Counted from the first letter of the stretch, positions 41,160-50,147 are shown. The stretch is 64,000 nt of DNA from Ornatilinea sp. (GCA_018433975.1 JAHDQE010000017.1:1-64000), one strand, 5' to 3'. The notes: generated from the sequence alone by a model not told the origin. Program-made: numbers and translations.

Positions 41160-42080
41160 ATGACAGAAACATACGCGATTGAGACCTATCATTTGCGAAA
41201 AGAATATGGCCCAAAAGTGGCAGTTCAGGATCTTTCCCTGAGCGTTCGCCGTGGGGAAGTGTTTGGCTTTTTAGGTCCGAATGGTGCCGGAAAAACGACT
41301 TCCATCAAAATTTTACTAGGATTGGTATCCCCAACAGCAGGAGCAGGAGCACTGCTTGGCCGGCCTTTGGGTGATTTGCAAACCAGGGAACGGATTGGTT
41401 TTCTGCCGGAGCATTTTCGTTTTCCTGATTGGTTGACGGGCGAGGAATTTTTGCTATACAACGGTCGCCTGTGTGGCAAACTGGAAAGAAAATTAGCTTC
41501 GCGAGTCAATGAATTGTTAGATCTGGTGGGTTTGACTGCACATCGGAAATTATTGATTAAAACGTATTCCAAGGGGATGCTCCAAAGAATTGGATTGGCA
41601 CAGGCATTGGTGAATGACCCTGATCTGGTTTTTCTCGATGAGCCCACCTCGGGCCTGGACCCGGTGGGACGCCGCCTGGTGCGGGACATTATTGGAAAGC
41701 TTCGGGAAGAAGGGAAAGCGGTATTCCTTAATTCGCACCTGCTCAGCGAGGTGGAAATCACTTGTGACAGAGTGGCATTTATCAAATACGGGAAAGTATT
41801 GCGAACAGCCGATCTCAAGGAAATGCTTGATGGTGATACACGCCTGGATGTACATGCCGAGGGACTGACATCGGAGGTCCTTGAGGGCTTGGCCGAATTT
41901 GGAAGGGTGGTGGAAGCACAGGATTCCCGACTGATGATGGTGGTTGACAACAGAACTCGCCTACCTGATATTAATCGTTATTTGATTGAAAAGGATGCTA
42001 AAGTTTTTGCCTTTACCCCCAAACCAATTGACCTGGAAGATTTGTTTTTGGAAATTATTGGCACGGATGGAGGGCTATGA
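41160..42080 (+). CDS. ABC transporter ATP-binding protein
   Basis: A cytoplasmic ATPase of an ABC-2 exporter. Walker A is GPNGAGKTTSIK (about residue 38), signature YSKGMLQRIGLAQAL, Walker B LVFLDEPTSGLDP and the NSHLLSEVEITCDR switch His. The C-terminal 80 residues form the usual regulatory extension of drug/antibiotic-type ATPases. The 306 residues start at ATG 41160 after AAAAGGAC. It overlaps the permease gene by four bases (ATGA). Position behind an ECF sigma/anti-sigma pair suggests envelope-stress regulated export; the substrate is unknown. Confidence 0.92.
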   Translation: MTETYAIETYHLRKEYGPKVAVQDLSLSVRRGEVFGFLGPNGAGKTTSIKILLGLVSPTAGAGALLGRPLGDLQTRERIGFLPEHFRFPDWLTGEEFLLYNGRLCGKLERKLASRVNELLDLVGLTAHRKLLIKTYSKGMLQRIGLAQALVNDPDLVFLDEPTSGLDPVGRRLVRDIIGKLREEGKAVFLNSHLLSEVEITCDRVAFIKYGKVLRTADLKEMLDGDTRLDVHAEGLTSEVLEGLAEFGRVVEAQDSRLMMVVDNRTRLPDINRYLIEKDAKVFAFTPKPIDLEDLFLEIIGTDGGL

Positions 42081-42910
42081 TGGCAGTCTGGATTATCGCA
42101 GAGTTAACGATCAAAGAAGCCGTCCGACGCCGGATTGTGCTGGTAGGTGTTGTGTTAGGCATTGTTCTGTTGGGGTTTCACGCAGCCGGATTTGGCTATA
42201 TCAGACAGCAAATTGAAATGTATGGCTCAGAGGGTACCATGAGCCGCTTTGAGTTTTATAATTTCCTTACCATGTCCGGATTTTACGCGGTCAATTTTCT
42301 GGCACTGATGCTGATGGGGTTGACATCTGCCAATGCGCTGGCCGGAGAGATCAATTCCGGCGCGGTGCAAACGATGGCGGTCAAACCGGTCCGTCGGGTG
42401 GAAATTGTTTTTGGAAAATGGTTGGGACTGGCGATCCTTGGTGCGGGGTATTTGTTGTTGATGATGGGGGGAATGTGCCTGAGCGTCTGGCTTCAAACCC
42501 GTTATTTACCTCCTAATCTTCTGACCAGTGCCCTGTTGGTCTATCTAAATGTGTTGTTAATCGAAACAGTTGCTCTGGCCGGCAGCAGCAGTCTTTCTAC
42601 CCTGGCAACCGGTGGGTTGATCTTTGGCCTGTTTGGTGTGTCCTTTGTTGGGGGTTGGGTAGAGCAGATTGGCTCCTTTTTGGAGAGCCAACCCGCTGTG
42701 GAGTTGGGTATTCTTTCCAGTCTGATTTTCCCCGGTGAGGCCGTCTGGCGACGGGCGGCATATCTGATGTCTACCAGCCTGGTTCGCATGATTGGTGGCC
42801 CGTTTATTTCAAAATCGGTTCCCAGCCCAATAATGGTGGTTTATGCGTTTGTGTATCTGGTCATCGCTTTTGTATTGGGGGCGTGGTTATTCTCCCGACG
42901 TGATTTATGA
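42077..42910 (+). CDS. ABC-2 type permease
   Basis: The membrane partner of the preceding ATPase. About six helices fit 277 residues: IVLVGVVLGIVLLGFHAAGF, FYAVNFLALMLMGLTSAN, then GLAILGAGYLLLMMGGMCLS, ALLVYLNVLLIETVALAG, LIFGLFGVSFVGGWV and VVYAFVYLVIAFVLGAWLFS. The AGEINSGAVQTMAVKPVRR loop is typical of ABC-2 permeases. The ATGA overlap with the ATPase indicates translational coupling. No substrate clue. Confidence 0.88.
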   Translation: MMAVWIIAELTIKEAVRRRIVLVGVVLGIVLLGFHAAGFGYIRQQIEMYGSEGTMSRFEFYNFLTMSGFYAVNFLALMLMGLTSANALAGEINSGAVQTMAVKPVRRVEIVFGKWLGLAILGAGYLLLMMGGMCLSVWLQTRYLPPNLLTSALLVYLNVLLIETVALAGSSSLSTLATGGLIFGLFGVSFVGGWVEQIGSFLESQPAVELGILSSLIFPGEAVWRRAAYLMSTSLVRMIGGPFISKSVPSPIMVVYAFVYLVIAFVLGAWLFSRRDL

Positions 42911-43003
42911 GCCACAGTTTGTTCTTGTTCGGGAAAATCAAAAAGTGTAAACGTTTCTAAAAAGGCTCTTAAATAAACAACACAAGTTTGCAAGCTAAAT
43001 ATA

Positions 43004-43040
43004 AAAAAAGAAACCGCTATTTTAGGCGGTTTCTTTTAAG
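43004..43040. terminator. Bidirectional intrinsic terminator between the convergent ABC permease and helicase genes
   Basis: A perfect 12-bp stem (AAAAGAAACCGC 43006-43017 with GCGGTTTCTTTT 43026-43037), eight-base loop, has a T tail on the plus strand and an A run giving a T tail on the minus strand. It serves both converging genes. Confidence 0.9.
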
Positions 43041-43109
43041 TTTTTGTGTTGGGGTAATTTGCATCGGCATTTGTTGCATCCGGATTCATGCAGTCGATTG
43101 ATTTTAATC

Positions 43110-44789
43110 TCAGTTGACGCGAGTGAGCATGACCGGTTTCCCGCGCAGCGAATATTGCCCGCTGCTTTGTTTCAGGATCTGCCGGACGTGTTTTTCTGAA
43201 ACATCCACAAAGGTGTGTTTGGTGTGAATATCAATTTCGCCAATGGCACGCCCCGGAATTCCAACTTCGCTGGCAATCGCGCCCACCACGTCTCCGGGGC
43301 GCAGTCCGTGTGCGTTCCCTAGATTTAATTTCAGCCGCACCATATCGGCATCCCGTTGATCGCGTTTGCGATTTGATTTATCTTTGTTGGATCTCTTTGA
43401 CTTTTTTGGGCTGGAAGCTGCGCGAGTACCTGCTTTATGGCTTGAACTGCGAGTGGAATGGGGTTTTTCAACGGGTTGAGAGACATCGATCATTGCAAGG
43501 CTGCCTTCATTAGCCCGTGCAAGCTGGATGGCCGCAGCAGCGATTTCGATCATATCGAAACTGGTCTCGGAAAGCTGGGCAATCAGCGCACGTTCGTGTG
43601 AGATTTTTCCTTTCCCGAGTTGCTCCGTCAGGCGTTCCAGAAATCGCTGATCCCGCCGGGCCAGAATATCTTCGCGGGTCGGCACCTGGCATGCTTTGAT
43701 TGCCTGTTTGGTGAAACCTTCAATTCGTCTCAGCCGACCCTGTTCACGTGGGGTCAGCAGCGTGATGGCAACACCGGTACGTCCGGCCCGGCCTGTCCGG
43801 CCGATGCGGTGGACATAATCTTCTGGGTGCTCCGGGATATCGAAGTTGATGACGTGGGACATGTCTTCAATATCCAGGCCGCGAGCGGCTACATCAGTAG
43901 CGATCAATAGTGTAATAACGCCCTCACGGAAACGGTTGAGGACCAGTTCACGTTTGTCCTGGTCTAAATCGCCATTCAGGGTATCCGCAGGATAGCCGCG
44001 GCGCATCAATTCATCCGCGAGTTCCCGTGTTCCGGCTCTTGTCCGGGCAAAGATCAAAGCACTTTTCACATCTTCCACTTCCAACAGGCGGATCAGAGCT
44101 TCCAGTTTACCCTCTTTACGTACCTGATAATAGCGTTGTTCAATTTCTGCAACGGTCATCCGTTTGGGATTAATGGTAATCTCGTAGGGGTTGGTCAGAT
44201 ATTTCTCTGCCAGCTTGCGGATCGGTTTTGGCAATGTGGCCGAAAAGAGGGCGGTTTGCCGGTCTTCCGGAACTTCGGAGAGGATGGTTTCAACATCATC
44301 GATGAAGCCCATTTTAAGCATTTCGTCTGCTTCATCGAGTACCAGGAAGCGCACCTGGCTGAGATCCAGGAGTTTTTTGTTAATTAAATCCAGCATACGG
44401 CCAGGGGTTCCGACTACAATATCCACGCCGCGTTTGAGCTGACGAATTTGGATACTGTAAGATTGGCCCCCGTATACCGACATCACCTGGATGGGGCTGT
44501 TTTGTGCCATACGTTCGGTGGCTTCAGCCACCTGGATAGCTAACTCACGGGTTGGTGCCATTACCAACGCCTGGACAACTCCCTTTTGGGGTTGTAATTG
44601 CTGCAAGATGGGAAGCATAAAAGCTGCGGTTTTTCCGGTGCCTGTTTGGGCCTGCCCGATTACATTGCGTCCTTCCAAAAGAGCCGGGAGAGCTGCCAAT
44701 TGGATAGGGGTAGGTTCTTCGAAACCCATTTGCTCAACGGTATGCACCAGTCGTGGCTGCAGACCTAAATTCTCAAACTGTGAAACCAT
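43110..44789 (-). CDS. DEAD-box ATP-dependent RNA helicase
   Basis: A CsdA/DeaD-type helicase that unwinds RNA in ribosome assembly, decay or cold adaptation. Motifs in order: Q motif FEEPTPIQLAALP, motif I AQTGTGKTAAF, Ia PTRELAIQV, II VLDEADEML, III SATLPKP, IV ALIFARTRAG, V IATDVAARGLDIE and VI HRIGRTGRAGRTG. After a basic Ser/Lys linker (about residues 445-485), the last 75 residues are a DbpA-like RNA-binding domain (LRPGDVVGAIASEVGIPGRA, then IDIHTKHTFVDV). 559 residues is a usual length. AGGAG precedes the ATG. A structured leader on its 5' side may make it temperature- or self-regulated. Confidence 0.95.
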   Translation of the reverse strand: MVSQFENLGLQPRLVHTVEQMGFEEPTPIQLAALPALLEGRNVIGQAQTGTGKTAAFMLPILQQLQPQKGVVQALVMAPTRELAIQVAEATERMAQNSPIQVMSVYGGQSYSIQIRQLKRGVDIVVGTPGRMLDLINKKLLDLSQVRFLVLDEADEMLKMGFIDDVETILSEVPEDRQTALFSATLPKPIRKLAEKYLTNPYEITINPKRMTVAEIEQRYYQVRKEGKLEALIRLLEVEDVKSALIFARTRAGTRELADELMRRGYPADTLNGDLDQDKRELVLNRFREGVITLLIATDVAARGLDIEDMSHVINFDIPEHPEDYVHRIGRTGRAGRTGVAITLLTPREQGRLRRIEGFTKQAIKACQVPTREDILARRDQRFLERLTEQLGKGKISHERALIAQLSETSFDMIEIAAAAIQLARANEGSLAMIDVSQPVEKPHSTRSSSHKAGTRAASSPKKSKRSNKDKSNRKRDQRDADMVRLKLNLGNAHGLRPGDVVGAIASEVGIPGRAIGEIDIHTKHTFVDVSEKHVRQILKQSSGQYSLRGKPVMLTRVN

Positions 44790-44812
44790 TCAAAATTCTC
44801 CTAGAAACAATA

Positions 44813-44841
44813 AAGTGCTCCACCTGACCGGCGAGGCACTT
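44813..44841 (-). promoter_or_regulatory. Hairpin in the helicase 5' leader
   Basis: On the minus strand AAGTGC and GCACTT close a 12-position stem with one mismatch and two G-T pairs around a five-base loop. It ends 24 bases before the start codon. It is not followed by a T run. DEAD-box helicase mRNAs often have structured leaders for cold or autoregulation. Confidence 0.5.
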
Positions 44842-44889
44842 CAAACCAAGCACGATAATTGATTTGGCAGATAAAACACCAAACATTGC

Positions 44890-44915
44890 ATTATAACACA
44901 ACTATAACTTGGCAA
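44890..44915 (-). promoter_or_regulatory. Promoter of the DEAD-box helicase gene
   Basis: A TATAAT (44895-44890) preceded by TG in extended -10 position gives a likely promoter about 95 bases upstream of the helicase start. TTGCCA (44915-44910) lies only 14 bases from it, too close to be a good -35, so the extended -10 probably dominates. Confidence 0.6.
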
Positions 44916-44970
44916 GCATTTTTTGCGCGAAAATTCAGGATAGAAAACTGTAACAGCTGCCAAAACCCTG

Positions 44971-45246
44971 TGAGAAAGATTTGAGAATTTACCCTATCCA
45001 AGGATAGAGAAAACAACGACGCATAAGTTGATCGATATCCTGATCATAGCAACTTGTGCAGTCTTCAGTGGAGCAGAGAGTTAGACAGAGCTGGAGATGT
45101 TTGGACAGGAGAAAGAATATCTTGAATTACCCAATGGGATTCCCTCACAGGACTGTTTTCGATATTTGTTCATCAAATTAGACGTGAAGGCATTTGAGAA
45201 AAGCTTTCGGCAATGGAAAGCGGCAATTTACATGGTCAGCGCCTAG
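44971..45246 (+). pseudogene. ISAs1-family transposase remnant
   Basis: Reading from about 44983 gives ENLPYPRIEKTTTHKLIDIL, then IIATCAVFSGAES, a TAG stop at 45082 where the family has Trp, then TELEMFGQEKEY, LELPNGIPSQDCFRYLF and KLDVKAFEKSFRQW, ending in a second TAG at 45244. These blocks match the N-terminal third of ISAs1/H-repeat transposases in order. About five residues are deleted before LELPNG and the catalytic DDE region is missing. No terminal repeats were found. It is a dead fragment at the border of the glycan island; the following 45247-45303 holds nothing recognisable. Confidence 0.85.
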
Positions 45247-45303
45247 GCAGCATTGGGATATGTTTTGAATCAGGAGTAAACCCCAAGTGAAGAAACTGGC
45301 ATT

Positions 45304-46419
45304 TTATATCTTTTGAAAGTGTTGAAGGTAAACTTCGATTGTTTCCCGGTTTACTTTTTCAATGGAGAATTCTCTTTCTGCCAATTCTCTTCCTTTTACA
45401 GCAAATTGATGGCGTAAATCCGGGTTTTCGATCAATTCTTGCATTCTTTCAGCCAGGGAGGGTGGATCTTTCTTCGGTACCAAATACCCATTCACTCCGT
45501 GTTTGATTACATCCCTGCAGCCGGGAATATCAGTGGCAATGGTTGGGCGTTGGCTGGCAGCAGCTTCTGTTAAAACTCGTGGCAGGCCTTCGTGATAAGA
45601 TGGCAAACAAATTACGTGCGACAGGGTATAAATCTCTCGCATGTCTTCCTGGAATCCCCACCATTCAACAATACCATCAGCTTGCCATTTGGAAAGCAGT
45701 TCGGCAGGGATGCTGGATGGGTTTTTGTCAGTATCGCCTACCAACAAGAAACGTGCTTGGACGCCTTTTTTGTGAAGGATCCGTGCTGCCTCAACAAAAT
45801 CTCCAACGCCTTTGTCCCAAAGCATGCGCCCTACAAAAGTCACGGTTGGTATTCCGTTCTTTTCAGGTTTTGGAACAAAATGATTACAGTCGACGCCAGA
45901 CCCGAAAATTAAATATGACTGACCCTGCTTAATTATTTTATGGTCGAAAAACAATTTCTGGTCATCGGGATTTTGAAAAATCACGCTGGTATGTTTTAAA
46001 GCAATTTTATAAAGCTGAATAACCAGCTGTTGAAGTGCTTTTAACGTGAATTTATCTTTTGAGAAAATATATCCCAGGCCTGTAACTGCATTTACCGTGC
46101 CGGGAACTTTAGTAATCCGTGCAGCTAATGAGCCATAGATCACCGGTTTGATCGTGAAATGATGCACCAAATTGGGTTTCTCTTGTCGGTATAAACGAAT
46201 AATTCTGAAAACGCTGATGATTTCCGTGAGAGGATTCATTCCCTTGCGTGAAAGTTGAATCGGTACCCATCGAAAATCAAGATCCTGAAGCCGGCCGTTG
46301 TATGTTCCGGGTGGTGTAGCCAGGACAATGTCGTTCCCCTGGTCCCTGAGTTCTTTTATCAACGGCAAGCGAAAATTGTAGAGATACCAATCCGTATTAG
46401 CAAACAATAAAATTTTCAT
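45304..46419 (-). CDS. GT4-family glycosyltransferase
   Basis: A two-domain GT-B enzyme that adds a sugar to a surface glycan precursor. The first residues KILLFANTDWYLYNFRLPL match the N-acetylgalactosamine/fucosyl group-1 transferases of capsule loci. The C-terminal nucleotide-sugar domain has TVTFVGRMLWDKGVGDFVEA and the SYHEGLPRVLTEAAASQRPT acidic motif, with ATDIPGCRDVIKHGVNGYLV. The in-frame ATG at 46458 would add 13 residues; ATG 46419 is chosen since the conserved strand starts there. It is the only minus-strand gene in the island. The donor and acceptor sugars are unknown. Confidence 0.88.
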   Translation of the reverse strand: MKILLFANTDWYLYNFRLPLIKELRDQGNDIVLATPPGTYNGRLQDLDFRWVPIQLSRKGMNPLTEIISVFRIIRLYRQEKPNLVHHFTIKPVIYGSLAARITKVPGTVNAVTGLGYIFSKDKFTLKALQQLVIQLYKIALKHTSVIFQNPDDQKLFFDHKIIKQGQSYLIFGSGVDCNHFVPKPEKNGIPTVTFVGRMLWDKGVGDFVEAARILHKKGVQARFLLVGDTDKNPSSIPAELLSKWQADGIVEWWGFQEDMREIYTLSHVICLPSYHEGLPRVLTEAAASQRPTIATDIPGCRDVIKHGVNGYLVPKKDPPSLAERMQELIENPDLRHQFAVKGRELAEREFSIEKVNRETIEVYLQHFQKI

Positions 46420-46952
46420 AATCATTTCACGTAAGTGGTGAGATACAAGCTTCTTCATGCAAGGAAGAGGGAACTGAGATGACTCACAAAATGATTATAC
46501 CTTTTCACCGGTAATGTAAAAAGACCTGATGAGTCAGAGTTGGATGGTATCTAATGGAACTTAACCTCTCGAAATCACCGCAACGATATCATGATCTGGG
46601 AATATAGACTGCACCTCCAAATAGGTATTTATAGAGGAATTTAGATTTTTATTCTCCATCGTCACGTCGTGCGGTATATTTTTTTTACCAAATGAACGGC
46701 CATAACAGGTATGAATTCATCAAATAATAATTCGGCAAGTTGGCGCAATGGTGGAACTGGGTTTACATGAGGAACGATGTGATGATCGTCATTAATGGTA
46801 GAATGTGGTAGTTAAAAGGATCAGAGTAGTGGTGCAGTAAAGTTACTCAACTCCGAAAATTTCATTAACAAAACGGTGAAAAACACGCCAAATATTTTCA
46901 GGGGTGCCGTGGTTGCCGATCCATTTACCCACTGTCATATGTCTGTCAGGGT
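46420..46952. other. AT-rich spacer with possible decayed coding fragments
   Basis: I cannot support a gene here. On the minus strand two open stretches read like protein (MTVGKWIGNHGTPENIWRVF near 46940-46840 and DDHHIVPHVNPVPPLRQLAE near 46790-46700), but they are interrupted, lack starts and match no family I know. They may be remains of a lost gene. Confidence 0.3.
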
Positions 46953-47957
46953 ATGTCGGAAGGGCGGAGCATGGAAAGAAAATGTGGAAAAAATCTTAAG
47001 AATATGGATAAACAACCCATCGATAATATACTCGTAAAATTGCGCAATAAATCAAAATCCATACCTCATTATTTATATGTTGATTATGGAAATTACCGGG
47101 ACACAATATTTCTAGCAGGTTCAGGTCGAAGCGGAACAACCTGGCTTCAAGAAATGATTAATTATAAAAATGAATACCATATTCTGTTTGAACCCTTCCA
47201 CTCAAAGTACGTAAAAGAACTAAAGGATTGGAATTACAGACAATATCTGAGGCCGACCAATCAAGATCCGAAATATATTGAGCCGGCAAAATGTATTTTA
47301 AGCGGAAAAATTCGTAATAAATGGATTAATAAATTTAATCGCAGAATTATTTCACATAAAAGAATAATCAAAGACATACGCGCGAATTTTTTGTTAAGAT
47401 GGATACATGATCAATTCCAGGGAATTCCAATTGTGCTCATACTTCGTCATCCCTGCGCTGTAGCGAATTCCAGATTAATTTTAAAGTGGAACACACATTT
47501 TAAGGAGATTTTTCAACAAAACGATCTTGTTACAGACTATTTTGATTTTGTCAAGAAAGAAGCGGAAGACATGAATGATCCATTTGAAAAACATATTTTT
47601 ATGTGGTGCCTGGAGAATTATGTTCCGCTTAAGCAATTTAAGGAAAATGAGATACTGATCACATTTTATGAAGATCTTTGCGTTAATTTTCCGGAAGAAA
47701 GCGAACGGATTTTTAATTATTTGGGAAAAAGCCTGCCGAAAAATCCGAATGATTTGATGCAGAAGCCAAGTTCAATGAGCCGGAAAGACAGCCCAATCAA
47801 AATGAATATGGGACTGGTAAATTCATGGAGAAAGAATGTTACAGACGGGCAGATCGGACGAGCGATTGAAATCATGAAATTATTTGGACTGGATGCAATT
47901 TATGGCGAACAGGATATGCCAAAGATTAACACGCAGGAAGTCTTGAAAATTTTATGA
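46953..47957 (+). CDS. Sulfotransferase family protein
   Basis: The enzyme probably transfers sulfate from PAPS to a sugar in the surface glycan. The phosphosulfate-binding loop is LAGSGRSGTTWLQEM and the 3'-phosphate site is VLILRHPCAVANSRL, both in the expected order over 334 residues; HILFEPFHS follows the first loop as in other family members. The start is uncertain: ATGs at 46953, 46971 and 47004 are all in frame, with the first conserved region after residue 50. The base composition is AT-rich compared with 8-44 kb. It lies between the GT4 gene and the glycan exporter. Confidence 0.85.
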   Translation: MSEGRSMERKCGKNLKNMDKQPIDNILVKLRNKSKSIPHYLYVDYGNYRDTIFLAGSGRSGTTWLQEMINYKNEYHILFEPFHSKYVKELKDWNYRQYLRPTNQDPKYIEPAKCILSGKIRNKWINKFNRRIISHKRIIKDIRANFLLRWIHDQFQGIPIVLILRHPCAVANSRLILKWNTHFKEIFQQNDLVTDYFDFVKKEAEDMNDPFEKHIFMWCLENYVPLKQFKENEILITFYEDLCVNFPEESERIFNYLGKSLPKNPNDLMQKPSSMSRKDSPIKMNMGLVNSWRKNVTDGQIGRAIEIMKLFGLDAIYGEQDMPKINTQEVLKIL

Positions 47958-48053
47958 TCGGATTTATCAACCATATATGGCGATCTCATTATACCGATCC
48001 GTTCCTGTAAATGCAGGATCGGAGAATGAAATCTAGTCTTTCAGGAGCAGTTA

Positions 48054-48920
48054 TTGTCACCCCCCAACACTCAATTTGATCATCAAGAATGGTCTCTCAT
48101 CATCCGGCCCAAACGAGCCTGGTGGGACCTGCGTCTGGGTCAGGTCTGGCGCTATCGCGATCTGATCCTGCTTTTCGTTCGTCGAGACTTCGTTTCCTAT
48201 TACAAGCAAACCATTCTCGGACCGCTGTGGTTCCTCATCCAGCCTCTGCTGACCACGCTGACCTTTACGGTCATTTTTGGCAATATCGCTGCCCTGCCCA
48301 CCGACGGCCTGCCGCAGTTCCTTTTTTACCTTTCCGGCACTGTCATCTGGAGCTATTTCGCCAGCTGTCTCACCAAAACCTCCGAAACCTTTATCGCCAA
48401 TGCTAACATCTTCGGTAAGGTCTATTTTCCTCGCTTGGTGATGCCCATTTCGATTCTATTCTCTAACCTGATCACTTTTGCCATCCAGTTTGGGCTGTTT
48501 CTCGGCTTTCTGTTCTATTTCATCGTTATGGGTTCTGCTGTGCGCGTCACCTGGTGGGTCATCCTGCTGCCCCTTTTGCTGATTCTCATGGCTGGTCTAG
48601 GGCTGGGTTTTGGCATTATTATTTCTTCCCTCACTACCAAATACCGCGACCTGCGTTTTCTGGTGACCTTTGGCGTCCAGCTTTGGATGTACGCCACCCC
48701 AATCATTTATCCGGTTTCTTCCATCCCGCAGCGTTTTCAGCGGTTGATCCTGCTCAACCCGATCACCCCGATCGTGGAAGCGTTCCGCTTTGCCTTTTTG
48801 GGAACCGGCGCTTTCAGTTGGGGCATGCTGGGCTACAGTTTTGGATTTATGCTGGTGGTGGTTTTGGTTGGGATTGTTATCTTTAACCGGGTCGAAACAA
48901 CTTTTATGGATACGGTTTAG
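48054..48920 (+). CDS. wzm: Polysaccharide ABC exporter permease, Wzm-like
   Basis: This is the membrane subunit of an ABC-2 exporter for a lipid-linked polysaccharide. About six helices are seen in 288 residues: LWFLIQPLLTTLTFTVIFG, FLFYLSGTVIWSYFASC, the segment LITFAIQFGLFLGFLFYFIV, LLLILMAGLGLGFGIIIS, QLWMYATPIIYPVS and YSFGFMLVVVLVGIVIF. VRRDFVSYYKQTILGPLW is the conserved interface helix. The start is a TTG at 48054 after an AGGAGC site. Its codon use and GC content are richer than those of its downstream neighbours. It is followed two bases later by wzt. Confidence 0.92.
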   Translation: MSPPNTQFDHQEWSLIIRPKRAWWDLRLGQVWRYRDLILLFVRRDFVSYYKQTILGPLWFLIQPLLTTLTFTVIFGNIAALPTDGLPQFLFYLSGTVIWSYFASCLTKTSETFIANANIFGKVYFPRLVMPISILFSNLITFAIQFGLFLGFLFYFIVMGSAVRVTWWVILLPLLLILMAGLGLGFGIIISSLTTKYRDLRFLVTFGVQLWMYATPIIYPVSSIPQRFQRLILLNPITPIVEAFRFAFLGTGAFSWGMLGYSFGFMLVVVLVGIVIFNRVETTFMDTV

Positions 48921-48922
48921 TT

Positions 48923-50146
48923 ATGGGCAATGTTGTTATCTCTGTTGAAAACTTAAGCAAACGTTACGACCTGGGGGTAATCGGCACTGGCACCATCTCG
49001 CGCGACTTGAACCGCTGGTGGGCCCGTTTACGCGGACAACCTGATCCCTACACCAAGATCGGCCAGATCGACCATGGTAATCGTCAGGGCGAGAGCATCT
49101 GGGCACTCAAAGATGTCAGCTTCGAGGTAAAGCAGGGTGAGGTGCTGGGTATTATTGGTCGCAATGGGGCTGGCAAAAGTACCCTACTCAAAATCCTTTC
49201 CCAGGTGACGGCCCCTACTGGGGGTTTGGTGAAAGTAAAAGGACGTATTGGCAGCCTGCTGGAGGTTGGCACCGGCTTTCATCCCGAGCTGACCGGGCGC
49301 GAGAATGTGTACCTGAATGGAGCCATTCTGGGCATGACCCGCGCTGAGGTCGACCGCAAGTTTGATGAGATTGTTGATTTCTCGGGTGTGGAGAAGTTTA
49401 TTGATACCCCCGTAAAACGCTATTCTAGCGGTATGTATGTCCGTCTGGCCTTTGCTGTGGCGGCGCATCTCACCACAGATATTTTGATCGTCGATGAAGT
49501 GTTGGCGGTGGGGGATGCTGAGTTTCAGGAGAAATGCCTTGGCAAGATGGGGAACGTGGCAAATGAGGGTAGAACTGTATTGTTTGTAAGTCATAATATG
49601 GGAAGCATACGAAATTTGTGTAAACGATCAATTCAATTAGCGAAGGGGGAAATATTACGCGATGGAAATACAATTGATATTGTAGAAAATTATCTTTTTG
49701 ATAGCGATCATGAAATTTCATTAAATGGAAAATATATAAAAGCATTTGAAATATTGAATTCCTTAGACCAAGAATCGAAGTATATTCTTTCAGGTGAATG
49801 TACAACATTAAATATTCTTATTGATACTGGTGAGGATTATTTATTGAATACAAATATCAGAATGGGAATTTATTCCAGATATGGAGATCGCATTGCAACT
49901 TTGGAAGAAACATATATGAAGTTGAAACCTCAAGGTCCAATAAAATGCCAAATAGACTCGCTACCATTGACACCTGGTTTATATTTCATAAATATTGCAA
50001 TAAATGGTTATACAAATAATGGGGATGTTTATCATGAACGGGTTATTCATGCTGGTGAACTCAACGTTTTGGCCAATCCAAAATATCCATACTCAAACAA
50101 ACAATCTCCCGGAAATACATTTATAAAGTATCGTTGGAGTTCATGA
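48923..50146 (+). CDS. wzt: Polysaccharide ABC exporter ATPase, Wzt-like, with divergent C-terminal domain
   Basis: The ATPase half (about residues 1-245) has Walker A GIIGRNGAGKSTLLK, the signature YSSGMYVRLAFAVAAH and Walker B ILIVDEVLAVGD. Its N-terminal insert between the first strands is typical of polysaccharide exporters. The last 160 residues form a Wzt C-terminal beta-sandwich, which recognises the glycan end (IRMGIYSRYGDRIATLEET, LPLTPGLYFINIAINGYT). The base composition changes abruptly inside the gene: 29 of 60 bases are G/C in 49141-49200 but only 12 of 60 in 49681-49740. This suggests that a foreign C-terminal domain was joined to a resident ATPase by recombination near 49560-49620. 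Confidence 0.9.
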   Translation: MGNVVISVENLSKRYDLGVIGTGTISRDLNRWWARLRGQPDPYTKIGQIDHGNRQGESIWALKDVSFEVKQGEVLGIIGRNGAGKSTLLKILSQVTAPTGGLVKVKGRIGSLLEVGTGFHPELTGRENVYLNGAILGMTRAEVDRKFDEIVDFSGVEKFIDTPVKRYSSGMYVRLAFAVAAHLTTDILIVDEVLAVGDAEFQEKCLGKMGNVANEGRTVLFVSHNMGSIRNLCKRSIQLAKGEILRDGNTIDIVENYLFDSDHEISLNGKYIKAFEILNSLDQESKYILSGECTTLNILIDTGEDYLLNTNIRMGIYSRYGDRIATLEETYMKLKPQGPIKCQIDSLPLTPGLYFINIAINGYTNNGDVYHERVIHAGELNVLANPKYPYSNKQSPGNTFIKYRWSS

Positions 50147-50147
50147 A

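Noticed and set aside
41225..41950. 241-codon minus-strand frame
   Set aside because: It is antisense to the ABC ATPase whose motifs are all intact; Ser/Arg-rich shadow.
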